The notes below the pieces were generated by a model that saw nothing but the letters and a program-made list of their open reading frames with translations, was not told the origin of the DNA and did not search any database. From Intrasporangium sp. (GTDB taxonomy: Bacteria > Actinomycetota > Actinomycetes > Actinomycetales > Dermatophilaceae), in the NCBI RefSeq assembly GCF_030452765.1, contig NZ_JAKDLO010000008.1, positions 1 through 48,355 of the forward strand: a DNA stretch of 48,355 nt. The letters run 5' to 3'. Shown piece by piece: positions 17,121 to 26,040 of the stretch; position 1 is the first letter of the stretch, and the number at the start of each line of letters is the position of its first letter. The position numbers were made by a program, and so were the translations under genes.

Positions 17121-17191
17121 AGGTGGAGACGGGATTTGAACCCGTGTACGCGGCTTTGCAGGCCGCTGCCTCGCCTCTCGGCCACTCCACC
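17121..17191 (-). tRNA. tRNA-Cys (anticodon GCA)
   Basis: A 71-nt cloverleaf on the reverse strand with acceptor GGTGGAG/CTCCACC, anticodon loop CTGCAAA and the U discriminator expected of cysteine tRNA. It is the middle member of the Gly-Cys-Val array. Confidence 0.95.
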
Positions 17192-17212
17192 GTGAAGGCA
17201 AGCTGCCCTCCG

Positions 17213-17285
17213 AGCGGACAACCGGGCTCGAACCGGCGACCTCAACCTTGGCAAGGTTGCGCTCTACCAACTGAGCTATGTCCGC
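17213..17285 (-). tRNA. tRNA-Gly (anticodon GCC)
   Basis: A 73-nt cloverleaf on the reverse strand with acceptor GCGGACA/TGTCCGC, anticodon loop TTGCCAA and T-loop TTCGAGC. It is the first member of the array, which probably shares one promoter in the 102-bp gap up to the BrkB gene. Confidence 0.95.
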
Positions 17286-17387
17286 ACGAACACCAGACGT
17301 GTCACTCCCCGCTCGGTGCTTGGTAGACAGTAGCGGATCGGTCCGTGATCCACAAAACCAGCCGCCAAGACACGCCCGAGGGCCGAA

Positions 17388-18533
17388 TCAGTCCTTGTCA
17401 GAGCCGAGCCCGCGCTTCAGCTCACGCTCGATGGCCTCGGCCAGCGCCGAACGTTCGCGATGCTCGTACTGCTGCTCCAGGGCTCGCTGCTCCTGCGCGT
17501 CGGCCGGCGAGACGAAGCCGGCGGCCTCCCCTTCGGGCCGCCCCGCGTGACTCGGTCCGCCCTCGCCCTGCTCGCCCTCGCCCCCCCGCGAGAAGAGGTT
17601 CCCGGCGCCGTTCCTGGCCCAGGCGACCATCCGGCGGCCGGCCCCCTGGTGCAGGGTCACCGGCCACAGCACCCGTGTGGCGGCGTTGAGCGCTGCCCCG
17701 ATGAGGATCGCGATGGCCAGCACGTAGAGCCAGATGAGCAGCACGATGGGCGTACTGAGTGGTCCGTAGATCGAGGTCCCCCCGAGCGAGGCCTCGAGCG
17801 AGATCCGCACGACGACGGAGGCCACGACCCAGATCGCGAAGGCGAGCAGCGCACCGGGCAGGTTGCGCCACCACGGGGCGCGCCGGGGTGTCGAGATGTG
17901 GTAGATCGTCGTCAGGGTCGCGATGCTGAGGACCAGGACGAGCGGCCAGTAGGCGATCATCAGCACCTCGAACTGCGGGGGCAGCCAGGTCCCGATGAGC
18001 TCCGGGCCGAGCAGCACGAGCGGCATGACGATGACGGCGACGACCATCCCGACCGAGTAGAGCGACAGGGACAGCACCCGGGTGCCGATGATCCCGCGGA
18101 CGCCGCTCTGGCCGTACATGATCGAGATCGTGTCGACGAAGACGTTGAGCGAGCGCGACCCCGACCAGAGCGAGAGCACGAAGCCGACCGAGATGAGGTC
18201 GGCACGACCGCGCCGCAGGACGTCGTCGACCGTCGGCAGGAGCAGCTGGTCCACCGTCTCCTGCGAGAGGAACTGCGCGGCATACGTGCTGATCACGTCG
18301 AGCACCCGGTCGACGGTGTCGGGTCCGAGCATCGAACCGACATAGCCGACCCCACCGAACAGCCCCAGCACGAGGGGCGGGAGTGACAGGAGCATGAAGA
18401 AGGCTGCCTCTGACGCGAGGCCGGTCACCCGGTAGCGCAGGCAGACCCGGATCGTCTCGAGGGTGAGACGGACGGTACGCACCGCCCCCGGCACGTGAAC
18501 GAGGACCCGGTGGATCCGCCTCTTGACCTCCAT
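17388..18533 (-). CDS. YihY/BrkB-family inner-membrane protein
   Basis: A 381-residue integral membrane protein of the YihY/virulence factor BrkB family, with six hydrophobic segments between about residues 40 and 300. The family pattern appears as FFMLLSLPPLVLGLFG, LWSGSRSLNVFVDTISIMYG and GPLSTPIVLLIWLYVLAIAI. The C-terminal 80 residues are a charged cytoplasmic tail. The function of the family is unresolved; it is often mislabelled ribonuclease BN. A GTG directly before the chosen ATG is an alternative start, and neither has a strong ribosome site. One GTATGCCGC core lies inside, encoding Tyr-Ala-Ala. Confidence 0.88.
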   Translation of the reverse strand: MEVKRRIHRVLVHVPGAVRTVRLTLETIRVCLRYRVTGLASEAAFFMLLSLPPLVLGLFGGVGYVGSMLGPDTVDRVLDVISTYAAQFLSQETVDQLLLPTVDDVLRRGRADLISVGFVLSLWSGSRSLNVFVDTISIMYGQSGVRGIIGTRVLSLSLYSVGMVVAVIVMPLVLLGPELIGTWLPPQFEVLMIAYWPLVLVLSIATLTTIYHISTPRRAPWWRNLPGALLAFAIWVVASVVVRISLEASLGGTSIYGPLSTPIVLLIWLYVLAIAILIGAALNAATRVLWPVTLHQGAGRRMVAWARNGAGNLFSRGGEGEQGEGGPSHAGRPEGEAAGFVSPADAQEQRALEQQYEHRERSALAEAIERELKRGLGSDKD

Positions 18534-18621
18534 CACCGCTGAGGCTATCCGGGTCCGGGCCTGGTACCGGCGACCCCACCCGTGTCTCCGGCCGATCGCC
18601 GGCCCACCACGCCCCGGCGGG

Positions 18622-19845
18622 TCAGCAGCGGCGGGCCCGCTCGGTCAGTCCTCGCAGCCGTTGCGCGTGGGCGGCGGTCAGGGCGCCCGGGTCCATCTGC
18701 CAGCCCCAGCCGCCCTCGATCCCCGGCGTGTTCATCCGGGCCTCGGAGCCCAGCGCCAGCACGTCCTGGGCCTGCATCATGGCCAGCTCGCACGGCGAAG
18801 CCAGCGCGAGCTCGATGAGCGCCCAGGACGGCTCGTCGTCGACGTCCGCGCTGACCCGCGTCGCCCGCGTCGCGGCGCGCACCATGTCGCGCGGCACATC
18901 CGGAAGAGTGGCCCACCAGCCGATGACCGTGTCGTTGTCATGGGTGCCGGTGTAGACGACCTGGTCGGTCCGGAGGTGGTCGGGGTGATGCGTGTTGGCG
19001 GCGTCGGCCGGGTCGAACCCGAACTGCAGCACCGCCATCCCCGGCAGACCGAGCTCGCGCCGCAGGTCGATGACCGCGGCGTCGATGTCGCCGAGGTCCT
19101 CCGCGAGGATGGGCAGCGTGCCCAGCTCCGCCCGGGCCGCGTCGAACAGCGCCCGCCCGGGCCCGCGCTCCCAGTGGCCCTCCATCGCGGTCTCGGCATG
19201 CGCGGGGATCTCCCAGTAGTCGACGAAGCCGCGGAAGTGGTCGAGGCGTACGTAGTCGAACAGCTCGAACGAGCGCCGTAGCCGCTCGACCCACCAGGCG
19301 TAGCCGTCGGCCGCGATGACGTCCCACCGGTAGACCGGGTTACCCCACAGCTGGCCGGTCGCGGCGTACGCGTCGGGCGGGCATCCGGCGACCGCGTCGT
19401 CCCGGAACATGCTCGGCCAGGCGCAGACGTCGGCCCCCTTCGGCGCGACATAGATCGGGATGTCGCCCATGATGCGCACCCCCCTGGCGCGGGCGTAGGC
19501 GCGCAGGTCGGCCCACTCGCGCGAGAACCTCACCTGGTCGGTCACCTCACCCCCATATGCCGCCCACGAGCCGACCCAGTACGACTCCGCCTCGCTGAAG
19601 GCGGCAAGCTCCTCCGGGGACACCTGGGCGTCGGGGTGCTCGAGCAGCTCCGGTGACGCCGCGAACGCGGACGGGGACTTGTACGGAGAGCCCGCCGCAT
19701 CCGGCACCGACAGGGGCAGCACCTGCCACACGGACTGCCCCGCCGCCTGCAGCCAGTCGACGAACTGACGCGCCGAGGACCCCAACCGTCCGTCGGGAAG
19801 CGAGGTCAGGTGCAGCTGGACGCCGCTGGCGTGCGAGGTGATCAC
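18622..19845 (-). CDS. malQ: 4-alpha-glucanotransferase (GH77), short form
   Basis: A 407-residue glycoside hydrolase family 77 enzyme. The N-terminus (GVQLHLTSLPDGRLG) and VLPLSVPDAAGSPYKSPSAF match the family. The nucleophile lies in YVRLDHFRGF, the acid/base in ILAEDLGDI, and the conserved THDNDTVIGWW follows. It transfers 4-alpha-glucan segments during maltodextrin and glycogen metabolism. It is shorter than the usual 500 or more residues of bacterial MalQ, apparently through shorter surface segments, since all catalytic motifs are present. The GTG at 19845 is the only in-frame start near the conserved N-terminus. No other glucan gene is adjacent. Confidence 0.85.
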   Translation of the reverse strand: MITSHASGVQLHLTSLPDGRLGSSARQFVDWLQAAGQSVWQVLPLSVPDAAGSPYKSPSAFAASPELLEHPDAQVSPEELAAFSEAESYWVGSWAAYGGEVTDQVRFSREWADLRAYARARGVRIMGDIPIYVAPKGADVCAWPSMFRDDAVAGCPPDAYAATGQLWGNPVYRWDVIAADGYAWWVERLRRSFELFDYVRLDHFRGFVDYWEIPAHAETAMEGHWERGPGRALFDAARAELGTLPILAEDLGDIDAAVIDLRRELGLPGMAVLQFGFDPADAANTHHPDHLRTDQVVYTGTHDNDTVIGWWATLPDVPRDMVRAATRATRVSADVDDEPSWALIELALASPCELAMMQAQDVLALGSEARMNTPGIEGGWGWQMDPGALTAAHAQRLRGLTERARRC

Positions 19846-19916
19846 GGGGCCCAGACTCTCATGACGAATGCGCCCGTCCGGCGACCCGGCAGCACGACGC
19901 GCCCTAGGCTCGAGTC

Positions 19917-21557
19917 GTGCGCACCCATGTCGTCGACAACCAGGTCCCACCCTTCGCGGGCCATCACCTGCTGGCTCAGGACCGCCCCTTGGCCGAGGCG
20001 GTCGACCGGTGGGCCGACCCGGGCGACGTCGCCGACCTGCGCGAGCTGGGACGGCTCGGCGGCACGGCCGAGGCGCTCGAGCACGGCCGGCTCGCCGACG
20101 CCAACCCGCCGATCCTGCACACCCACGACGCGCGCGGCAACCGGATCGACGAGGTCGAGTTCCACCCCTCGTGGCACTGGCTGATGACCCGGGCGGTGGG
20201 CGCCGGCCTCGCCGCCGAACCCTGGACGAGCCCGGCAGGTAGCCGAGCCCACGTGCGCCGCGCCGCGGGCTTCCTCATGTGGTCGCGCGTCGAGGCGGGC
20301 CACGGGTGCCCCATCTCGATGACGTATGCCGCTGGGTCGGCGCTGCGACACGACCCGCTGTTCGCGTCGGGCTGGCTGCCGAAGCTCGCGAGCCGCGAGT
20401 ACGACTTCGGGATCCGGCCGGTCGCCGACAAGGCCGGGGCGATCTCCGGCATGGGCATGACCGAGAAGCAGGGTGGCAGCGACGTCCGCGCCAACACGAC
20501 CGAAGCCATACCGGCCGACGGTGGCCCGTTGCTCGGCGACACGTACCTGCTGCGCGGGCACAAGTGGTTCTGCTCCGCGCCGATGAGCGACGTCTTCCTC
20601 GTCCTCGCCCAGGCACCCGGGGGGCTCACCTGCTTCGTCGTCCCACGGGCTCTGGACGACGGCACCCGCAACTACTTCGCCATCCAGCGGCTCAAGGACA
20701 AGCTCGGCAACCATTCCAACGCCTCGAGCGAGGTCGAGTTCGACGGGACGTGGAGCAGCCGGCTCGGCCCGGAGGGGCGCGGCGTGCGGACCATCATCGA
20801 CATGGTCGGGGCGACCCGGCTGGACTGCATCCTCGGCTCGACCGCGACCATGCGCGACGCGCTGTCCCGGGCCCTGCACCATGCACGCCATCGGCAGGCC
20901 TTCGGTGCGACCCTCGTCGACCAGCCGCTCATGCGCAACGTGCTGGCCGATCTCGCCCTCGAGGCCGAGGCGGCGACCGTGCTCGGGCTGCGGTTGGCCC
21001 ACGCCGTCGACAACGGCGAGACCGACCTCGTGCGGCTCGGCGTGGCGGTCGGCAAGTTCTGGGTGTGCAAGCGGGCCGCGCCGATGGTCGCCGAAGCACT
21101 CGAGTGCCTCGGCGGCAACGGGTACGTCGAGGAGAACGGGCTCGCCCGGCTCTACCGCGAGGCCCCGCTCAACTCGATCTGGGAGGGCTCCGGCAACGTC
21201 AACGCCCTCGACGTCGTCCGGGCGGTCACCCGTGAGCCGGGGAGCCTGCAGGCCCTGACCAAGGAGCTGCACGTCGTGCGGGGCCGCAGCCGCGAGCTCG
21301 ACGAGTTCACCGACTCCGTTCTGCTGCAAGCCGGTTCGCTCGAGGCCGACTCGCCGTCAGCGGCCTTCACCGCTCGCACCGTCGTCGAGGGGCTCGCCCT
21401 GGCGCTACAGGCGGCGCTGCTCGTCGAGCACTCCCCCGGCCCGGTCGCCGACGCGTTCCTCGCCAGCCGCATTGCGCGGCGCTGGGGCGACACCTTCGGG
21501 TCGCTGCCCGCAGACCTTGCCGGCGCGGTCGGCCCGGTCATCGACCGGGCCGGCTGA
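19917..21557 (+). CDS. AidB-like acyl-CoA dehydrogenase family flavoprotein
   Basis: A 546-residue protein close in length and motif order to E. coli AidB (541 residues). Shared landmarks are NQVPPFAGHHLL, HPSWHWLMTRA, GMGMTEKQGGSDVRANTT (about residues 178-195), HKWFCSAPMSD, LKDKLGNHSNASSEVEF and LNSIWEGSGNVNALDVVRAV. AidB binds FAD and DNA and is induced by alkylating damage; whether it destroys alkylating agents is unresolved. No ada or alkA gene is near, so an ordinary acyl-CoA dehydrogenase role remains possible. The GTG start has no strong ribosome site. Three 13-bp tandem repeats cover its stop codon, and one GTATGCCGCT site lies inside. Confidence 0.85.
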   Translation: MRTHVVDNQVPPFAGHHLLAQDRPLAEAVDRWADPGDVADLRELGRLGGTAEALEHGRLADANPPILHTHDARGNRIDEVEFHPSWHWLMTRAVGAGLAAEPWTSPAGSRAHVRRAAGFLMWSRVEAGHGCPISMTYAAGSALRHDPLFASGWLPKLASREYDFGIRPVADKAGAISGMGMTEKQGGSDVRANTTEAIPADGGPLLGDTYLLRGHKWFCSAPMSDVFLVLAQAPGGLTCFVVPRALDDGTRNYFAIQRLKDKLGNHSNASSEVEFDGTWSSRLGPEGRGVRTIIDMVGATRLDCILGSTATMRDALSRALHHARHRQAFGATLVDQPLMRNVLADLALEAEAATVLGLRLAHAVDNGETDLVRLGVAVGKFWVCKRAAPMVAEALECLGGNGYVEENGLARLYREAPLNSIWEGSGNVNALDVVRAVTREPGSLQALTKELHVVRGRSRELDEFTDSVLLQAGSLEADSPSAAFTARTVVEGLALALQAALLVEHSPGPVADAFLASRIARRWGDTFGSLPADLAGAVGPVIDRAG

Positions 21558-21581
21558 CCGGGCCGGCTGACCGGGCCGGCT
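21543..21581. repeat. Three tandem copies of a 13-bp unit spanning the aidB-like stop
   Basis: GACCGGGCCGGCT is repeated three times exactly, with a decayed fourth copy (GACCGCGCC). The first copy encodes the last residues of the flavoprotein and TGA is formed at the first junction. Each unit contains GGCCGG/CCGGCC-like self-complementary bases, so it may also act as the terminator between the convergent genes. Confidence 0.8.
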
Positions 21582-21627
21582 GACCGCGCCGTACCCGGTC
21601 CTGGCCATGCCGACATCCTGCCGCGCT

Positions 21628-22806
21628 TCACAGGCTGGTGACGAACTCCGTGACGACGCGCTCCCACCGGTCGGTGTCGTGGTTCCACTCGCGGCAGTGA
21701 CCGGCGGCCTCCCACCGCTCGAAGCGGACGATGTCGGGACGCCGCCGAGCCAGCTCGACAGCAGGCCCGATGGGGACGAAGTCGTCGCCGTCCGAGTGGA
21801 TGACGAGCAGCGGCCGGTCGAGCTCGCCGGAGCGGCCGACCCAGTCGGTGCGGGCGATGTCGATCGGCTCCCGCACCCCGACGAGGCCACCGGCCCGCGA
21901 CATGCCCATGAGTGCGCTCGCGACCCGGACGACCCATTCCGGGACCCGCTGGAGCCGGGCATGATGTCGCATCACGGCCGTCCAGTCGAGGACCGCCGAG
22001 TCGAGCACGACCCCGCAGATCCGGTCGGCGAGGACCGAGTTGTCGAGCACCTGCAGGGCGATCGCGCCGCCCATCGACCATCCGAAGAGCACCACGCGTC
22101 GGGCGCCCCGCCGCACCGCATACCGCAGCGCTGCGTCGACGTCACGCCACTCGGCCAGGCCGAGCGAGTACCGCCCGTCCGGCCCCCTCGGCGCGTCCGG
22201 GTCGTTGCGGTAGCCCACGACGAGGGAGGTGATGCCTGCACGCCGCAGCACGGGGACGGCACGCAGCGTCTCCTCCTTGCGTGCGCCCCGCCCGTGCACG
22301 AGCACCGCCCAGGTCTCGGCTGCCGAACCCGGCCCCGACGGCACGATCCACGCCGGGGCAGGCCCGAGCTCGGTCAGGATGACGGCATCCTCGTCCGGGA
22401 TGCCCATGCTGACCCTCGGCCGGTCCCAGAACCAGTACTGGTTCCACCGTGCCGGTCCGGGATGCAGCCGCCCGCGGTCGACGGCCACCAGCTCGCGTGT
22501 CACCGACACGGCGTCTCGGCGCAGGATCCGGCCCACCCGGGCATGACCGGCGCCCCCGTCGAGCCAGAGCCCGTAGCGTCCCGGCACGATCGTCTCCGAG
22601 GTGACGCCAAGGCTGAGCTCACGCCCAGCGTGGGCCAGCACGACGACGTCGTCCGGTTGGTCCTCGTCGGGGGTGAGCAGTCTGCGCGCGAAGTACGCCC
22701 CCGCCGCGACCGAGCCGCCTGCGGCGCCGAGCAGGGTGCCGGCACCTGCCGCGGTGGCCGTAAGGATGGGTCGGGTGAGCCAGCGTCGCCACGTCACGGG
22801 CGTCAT
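21628..22806 (-). CDS. Membrane-anchored alpha/beta hydrolase
   Basis: A 392-residue protein. An N-terminal hydrophobic segment (about residues 12-40, ending GAAGGSVAAGAYFA) suggests a membrane anchor or signal. The C-terminal 230 residues are an alpha/beta hydrolase: oxyanion region VLVHGRGARKEE, nucleophile serine in LFGWSMGGAIAL, acid in VIHSDGDDFVP and histidine in EAAGHCREW. The substrate is unknown; the shape suits an esterase or acyl-peptide hydrolase. The ATG at 22806 is preferred over an upstream in-frame codon because it starts directly before the anchor. It is convergent with the AidB-like gene. Confidence 0.8.
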   Translation of the reverse strand: MTPVTWRRWLTRPILTATAAGAGTLLGAAGGSVAAGAYFARRLLTPDEDQPDDVVVLAHAGRELSLGVTSETIVPGRYGLWLDGGAGHARVGRILRRDAVSVTRELVAVDRGRLHPGPARWNQYWFWDRPRVSMGIPDEDAVILTELGPAPAWIVPSGPGSAAETWAVLVHGRGARKEETLRAVPVLRRAGITSLVVGYRNDPDAPRGPDGRYSLGLAEWRDVDAALRYAVRRGARRVVLFGWSMGGAIALQVLDNSVLADRICGVVLDSAVLDWTAVMRHHARLQRVPEWVVRVASALMGMSRAGGLVGVREPIDIARTDWVGRSGELDRPLLVIHSDGDDFVPIGPAVELARRRPDIVRFERWEAAGHCREWNHDTDRWERVVTEFVTSL

Positions 22807-22867
22807 CCTCGCAAACCACGCGGCGACACCTGGGCACAAACCGTGACCGCGTGGCGTTGGCCATGGC

Positions 22868-23293
22868 ATGAGCCCCGAGCAGACCGACCGTTACGCCGTC
22901 ACCCTCACCGACCAGCAGTGGCGCGAGCGCCTCAGCGCGGACGAGTACCAGGTCCTGCGGCGAGCCGCCACGGAGGCGCCCTTCCGCGGGGAGTACACCG
23001 ACACCAAGACCGTGGGTGTCTACTCCTGCCGGGCGTGCGGCGCAGAGCTGTTCCGCAGCGACACGAAGTTCACGTCGCACTGCGGGTGGCCGTCCTTCTA
23101 CTCGCCGCTGGCCGGCGACCGGGTCGAGTACATCGAGGACAGCTCCCACGGCATGCGCCGGGTCGAGGTGCGCTGCGCGGCCTGCGGCTCCCACCTCGGC
23201 CACGTCTTCGAGGGCGAGGGCTACGACACCCCGACCGACCAGCGCTACTGCATCAACTCGATCAGCCTGCGGCTCACGCCCGACCCATCCTGA
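22868..23293 (+). CDS. msrB: Peptide-methionine (R)-S-oxide reductase
   Basis: A 141-residue MsrB. Zinc is held by two CxxC pairs, in YSCRACGAELF and VRCAACGSHLGHVF. The substrate region is SHCGWPSFYSP, and the catalytic cysteine lies in QRYCINSISL near the C-terminus. It reduces methionine-R-sulfoxide in oxidised proteins using thioredoxin. The length is normal and it stands alone, divergent from the membrane-anchored hydrolase. Confidence 0.95.
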   Translation: MSPEQTDRYAVTLTDQQWRERLSADEYQVLRRAATEAPFRGEYTDTKTVGVYSCRACGAELFRSDTKFTSHCGWPSFYSPLAGDRVEYIEDSSHGMRRVEVRCAACGSHLGHVFEGEGYDTPTDQRYCINSISLRLTPDPS

Positions 23294-23382
23294 CGTCTCA
23301 CCCTGCCTCCGGCTGGATGCGCGACGGCGCGCAGATCCCCGACCGCCGAACTGTGGAAGCCGCACGTAGCTAGGCTTGAGCG

Positions 23383-23802
23383 ATGACCGACCAGCCGGAC
23401 TACCGGGTCGGCGACGACGAGCGCCAGCGCGCCGCGTCCCTGCTCCAGTCACACTTCAAGACCGGGCGCCTGGACGCCGACGAGTACGAGGACCGGCGCG
23501 GCAAGGCCCTCGACGCCGTGACGCGGTCAGACCTCGACGCGCTGTTCACCGACCTGCCGGCCGCTGCCGAGCCGCCCCGGTCCGAGGTGGCTCACCCATC
23601 CGCCGTCGGCCGTTCCCAGGGCCGGCCCAGTCGCCGGACACGCGACACGGTCATGGCGCTGCTCCCGTTCGCCGCGCTGGTGCTCTTCTTCCTCACCGGG
23701 CAGTGGATGTGGTTCCTGATCATCCCGGTCGGCGGGATCGTCCTGTACGGCGCGGACGGCCGCAAGGGCCGGGACCAGGGCCAGACGGACGACCGGCGCT
23801 GA
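23383..23802 (+). CDS. DUF1707 (SHOCT-like) membrane protein
   Basis: A 139-residue protein. The N-terminal DUF1707 domain reads VGDDERQRAASLLQ, then GRLDADEYEDR and ALDAVTRSDLDALFTDLP (residues 8-58). A linker leads to two hydrophobic segments at about 88-120. The family is common in actinobacteria and has no established function; the N-terminal fold resembles SHOCT oligomerisation modules. Its stop is 9 bp from the convergent hemQ stop, with no hairpin seen between them. Confidence 0.82.
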   Translation: MTDQPDYRVGDDERQRAASLLQSHFKTGRLDADEYEDRRGKALDAVTRSDLDALFTDLPAAAEPPRSEVAHPSAVGRSQGRPSRRTRDTVMALLPFAALVLFFLTGQWMWFLIIPVGGIVLYGADGRKGRDQGQTDDRR

Positions 23803-23811
23803 TGACCCTGG

Positions 23812-24513
23812 TCAGCGCAGGGCGGCGACGAGCTCGTCGGGCGCGACGCGCGGACCGGTGAAGAAGGGGATCTCGGTGCGCACGTGCAGCCGCGCCCGAG
23901 CCGCCCGCAGCTCACGCATGAGGTCGACGATGCGGTCCAGCTCGTCGGCCTCGAAGGCGAGCAGCCACTCGTAGTCGCCGAGGGCGAAGGCCGCGATGGT
24001 GTTGGCCCGCACGTCGGGGTACTCGCGGGCCATCCGGCCGTGCTCGACGAGCAGGTCGCGGCGCTCCGTGTCCTCGAGCAGGTACCAGTCGTAGGACCGG
24101 ACGAACGGGTAGACGCAGGCGTACTTGCGGACCCGCTCGTCGGCCATGAAGGCGGGAATGTGGCTCTTGTTGAACTCGGCGGGGCGGTGCAGCGCGGCCG
24201 AGGACCAGACCGGCTCGAGGGTCTCGCCGAGCCCGGTGCGCAGCAGCCCGCGGTAGGCCCCCTGCAGCTGCTCGATCGTCTCGGCGTGCCACCACACCAT
24301 GAAGTCGGCGTCGCCGCGCAGCCCGGCCACGTCGTATAGGCCTCGCACGGTGACACCCTCGCCCTCGACCTTCTCGAGGAAGGCCTGGAACTCGGCGGCG
24401 ATGGCTTCGCGGTCCTCCCCGAGCGGTGCCACGGACCCGAACACCGACCACATCGAGTAGCGGATGGTGTCGTTGATCTCGCGCATCTGGGCAGGGCTCA
24501 GTCGGTCGCTCAT
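23812..24513 (-). CDS. hemQ: Coproheme decarboxylase (HemQ/ChdC)
   Basis: A 233-residue chlorite dismutase-family protein of the HemQ class. It converts coproheme to heme b with peroxide, the last step of the coproporphyrin-dependent heme pathway of Gram-positives. Typical stretches are [46 protein letters not shown] and [13 protein letters not shown]. It is 43 bp downstream of cgoX on the same strand. The ATG at 24513 starts at the family N-terminus; ATGs at 24522 and 24525 are possible alternatives. Confidence 0.93.
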   Translation of the reverse strand: MSDRLSPAQMREINDTIRYSMWSVFGSVAPLGEDREAIAAEFQAFLEKVEGEGVTVRGLYDVAGLRGDADFMVWWHAETIEQLQGAYRGLLRTGLGETLEPVWSSAALHRPAEFNKSHIPAFMADERVRKYACVYPFVRSYDWYLLEDTERRDLLVEHGRMAREYPDVRANTIAAFALGDYEWLLAFEADELDRIVDLMRELRAARARLHVRTEIPFFTGPRVAPDELVAALR

Positions 24514-24556
24514 GCCCCCCATCATGACCCGCGGCGTCCGCTTGCCCCCATCCGGG

Positions 24557-25939
24557 TCACTGGGTGAGCAGACGGCGGACTGCCGCACGTGCCGACCCGA
24601 TGCAGGCGGGGATCCCGACCCCGTCGTATGCCGCTCCGCCTGCTTCCAGCGTCGGCGGCAGACCCGCCCGGACGCGCTCGACGAGCCCGCGGTGACCCAC
24701 GGCGTACTGCGGCAGCCCACCGCCCCAGCGCTGCACGTGCAGGTCGAGCGGGGCGGGCAGCGGGCCGAGGACCGTTGTCAGGTCGTCGAGGGCCAAACCG
24801 GCCAGTGCCGGGTCGGGTCGCTGCATCGTGGCCTCCTCACGGTGCCGTCCGAGCGAGGCCCGGACGAAGGTGAGGTCCGGGTAGGCGTCGGCGAGCCACG
24901 GCCACTTGACCGAGCTGAAGGTCGAGGCCTTGATCGTGAGCGGCTCGGTCGGGGGGACGAGGAAGCCGCTGCTGCCTGCGAAGGGATCGCCGACCGGCCC
25001 GGGGAACGCGAAGGTGACGATCGCCATCGACGCGTACTGCACCGTGGCGAGGGCGGCCGCCGAGGTCGGTGCGACGGTGCCGAGCAACCGGGCCGCCGGA
25101 GCGGCGGGCGTGGCGATCAGCACCCTCTCGAAGCGCCAGAGCACCTCGTCGGTGCTCGGTCCGGTGACGAGGCTCCACTGCCCCGGGCGTCCGGCCATGC
25201 GACGCACCATCGTCCTCGTGTGGATCTGCACGCCCTTCGACTCCAGGGCTGTGGCGAGCAGGCCGGGCAACCTGCCGAGCCCGCCGACGAGGGTGGCGAA
25301 GACGGGCCCCGGAACGCCCTGGTCCGGCCGGGACTGCGTGGCCGCATCACGAGCGGCCTCGAGCAGCGACGCGCCCGTGCGCCCAGCGGCATACAGGCTC
25401 GGGACGGCGACCTCGGCCGAGATGGCGCGGGAGTCGCCCGCGTAGATGCCGGCGAGCAGTGGCTCGACGAGCTTGTCGGTCACCGCCGCGCCGAGCCGGT
25501 CCTCGACGAGCCGCCCGATTGCGACGTCGCCGCCGATCGGGGCCGAGACGACCTCGTGGCGCAGTCGGTCGACCTCGATCGAGGTCAGCAGCCCGGCAAC
25601 CGAGTCGGGGTCGGACGGGATGCCCATGAGGGTGCCTCGCGGCATCGGCCAGCGCGCACCGCGCGAGACGATCGAGGCACCCACCGCAGCCGGGTGCGTC
25701 AGGCGGTCGACGAGGCCGAGCTCGTCGGCGAGCTGGGTGGCTTCGGGGCGCCGCACGAGTACGGACTCCGCCCCGACGTCGACAGGTGCGCCCGCGACCT
25801 CGGCCAGCCGGAGGCGCCCGCCGAGCAGCGGTGAGCCCTCGAGGACGGTGACCGACAGGCCAGGATCGGCCCGGACCAGCTCCCAGGCTGCGGCGAGCCC
25901 GCTGATCCCGCCCCCGATGACCGCCACGCGAACACCCAT
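24557..25939 (-). CDS. cgoX: Coproporphyrinogen III oxidase (HemY/CgoX type)
   Basis: A 460-residue FAD-dependent oxidase. The dinucleotide-binding motif [17 protein letters not shown] opens the protein, followed by [14 protein letters not shown] and, near the C-terminus, [10 protein letters not shown] with [16 protein letters not shown]. Beside hemQ the likely reaction is oxidation of coproporphyrinogen III to coproporphyrin III rather than protoporphyrinogen oxidation. Two GTATGCCGCT copies lie within it, encoding LYAAG (with TAT and GCT codons) and GAAYD. It is divergent from the DUF4349 gene. In many actinobacteria hemE sits directly upstream; here DUF4349 and murJ intervene. Confidence 0.92.
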   Translation of the reverse strand: MGVRVAVIGGGISGLAAAWELVRADPGLSVTVLEGSPLLGGRLRLAEVAGAPVDVGAESVLVRRPEATQLADELGLVDRLTHPAAVGASIVSRGARWPMPRGTLMGIPSDPDSVAGLLTSIEVDRLRHEVVSAPIGGDVAIGRLVEDRLGAAVTDKLVEPLLAGIYAGDSRAISAEVAVPSLYAAGRTGASLLEAARDAATQSRPDQGVPGPVFATLVGGLGRLPGLLATALESKGVQIHTRTMVRRMAGRPGQWSLVTGPSTDEVLWRFERVLIATPAAPAARLLGTVAPTSAAALATVQYASMAIVTFAFPGPVGDPFAGSSGFLVPPTEPLTIKASTFSSVKWPWLADAYPDLTFVRASLGRHREEATMQRPDPALAGLALDDLTTVLGPLPAPLDLHVQRWGGGLPQYAVGHRGLVERVRAGLPPTLEAGGAAYDGVGIPACIGSARAAVRRLLTQ

Positions 25940-26040
25940 GGGTGCACTCTGCCACCAGGCTCCATGCAACGCTCCGGGGCTCCCGGGTGTCTGAACGGGT
26001 GAACGGCGCCGCCCGGTGCCGCAGAGCCGAGGGGCAGACG

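Noticed and set aside
19553-19562. CATATGCCGC in malQ and the CGGCATACG sites near 1109 and 40329 as further motif copies
   Set aside because: They differ from the GTATGCCGC core at one position, so they were left out of the count to keep it strict.
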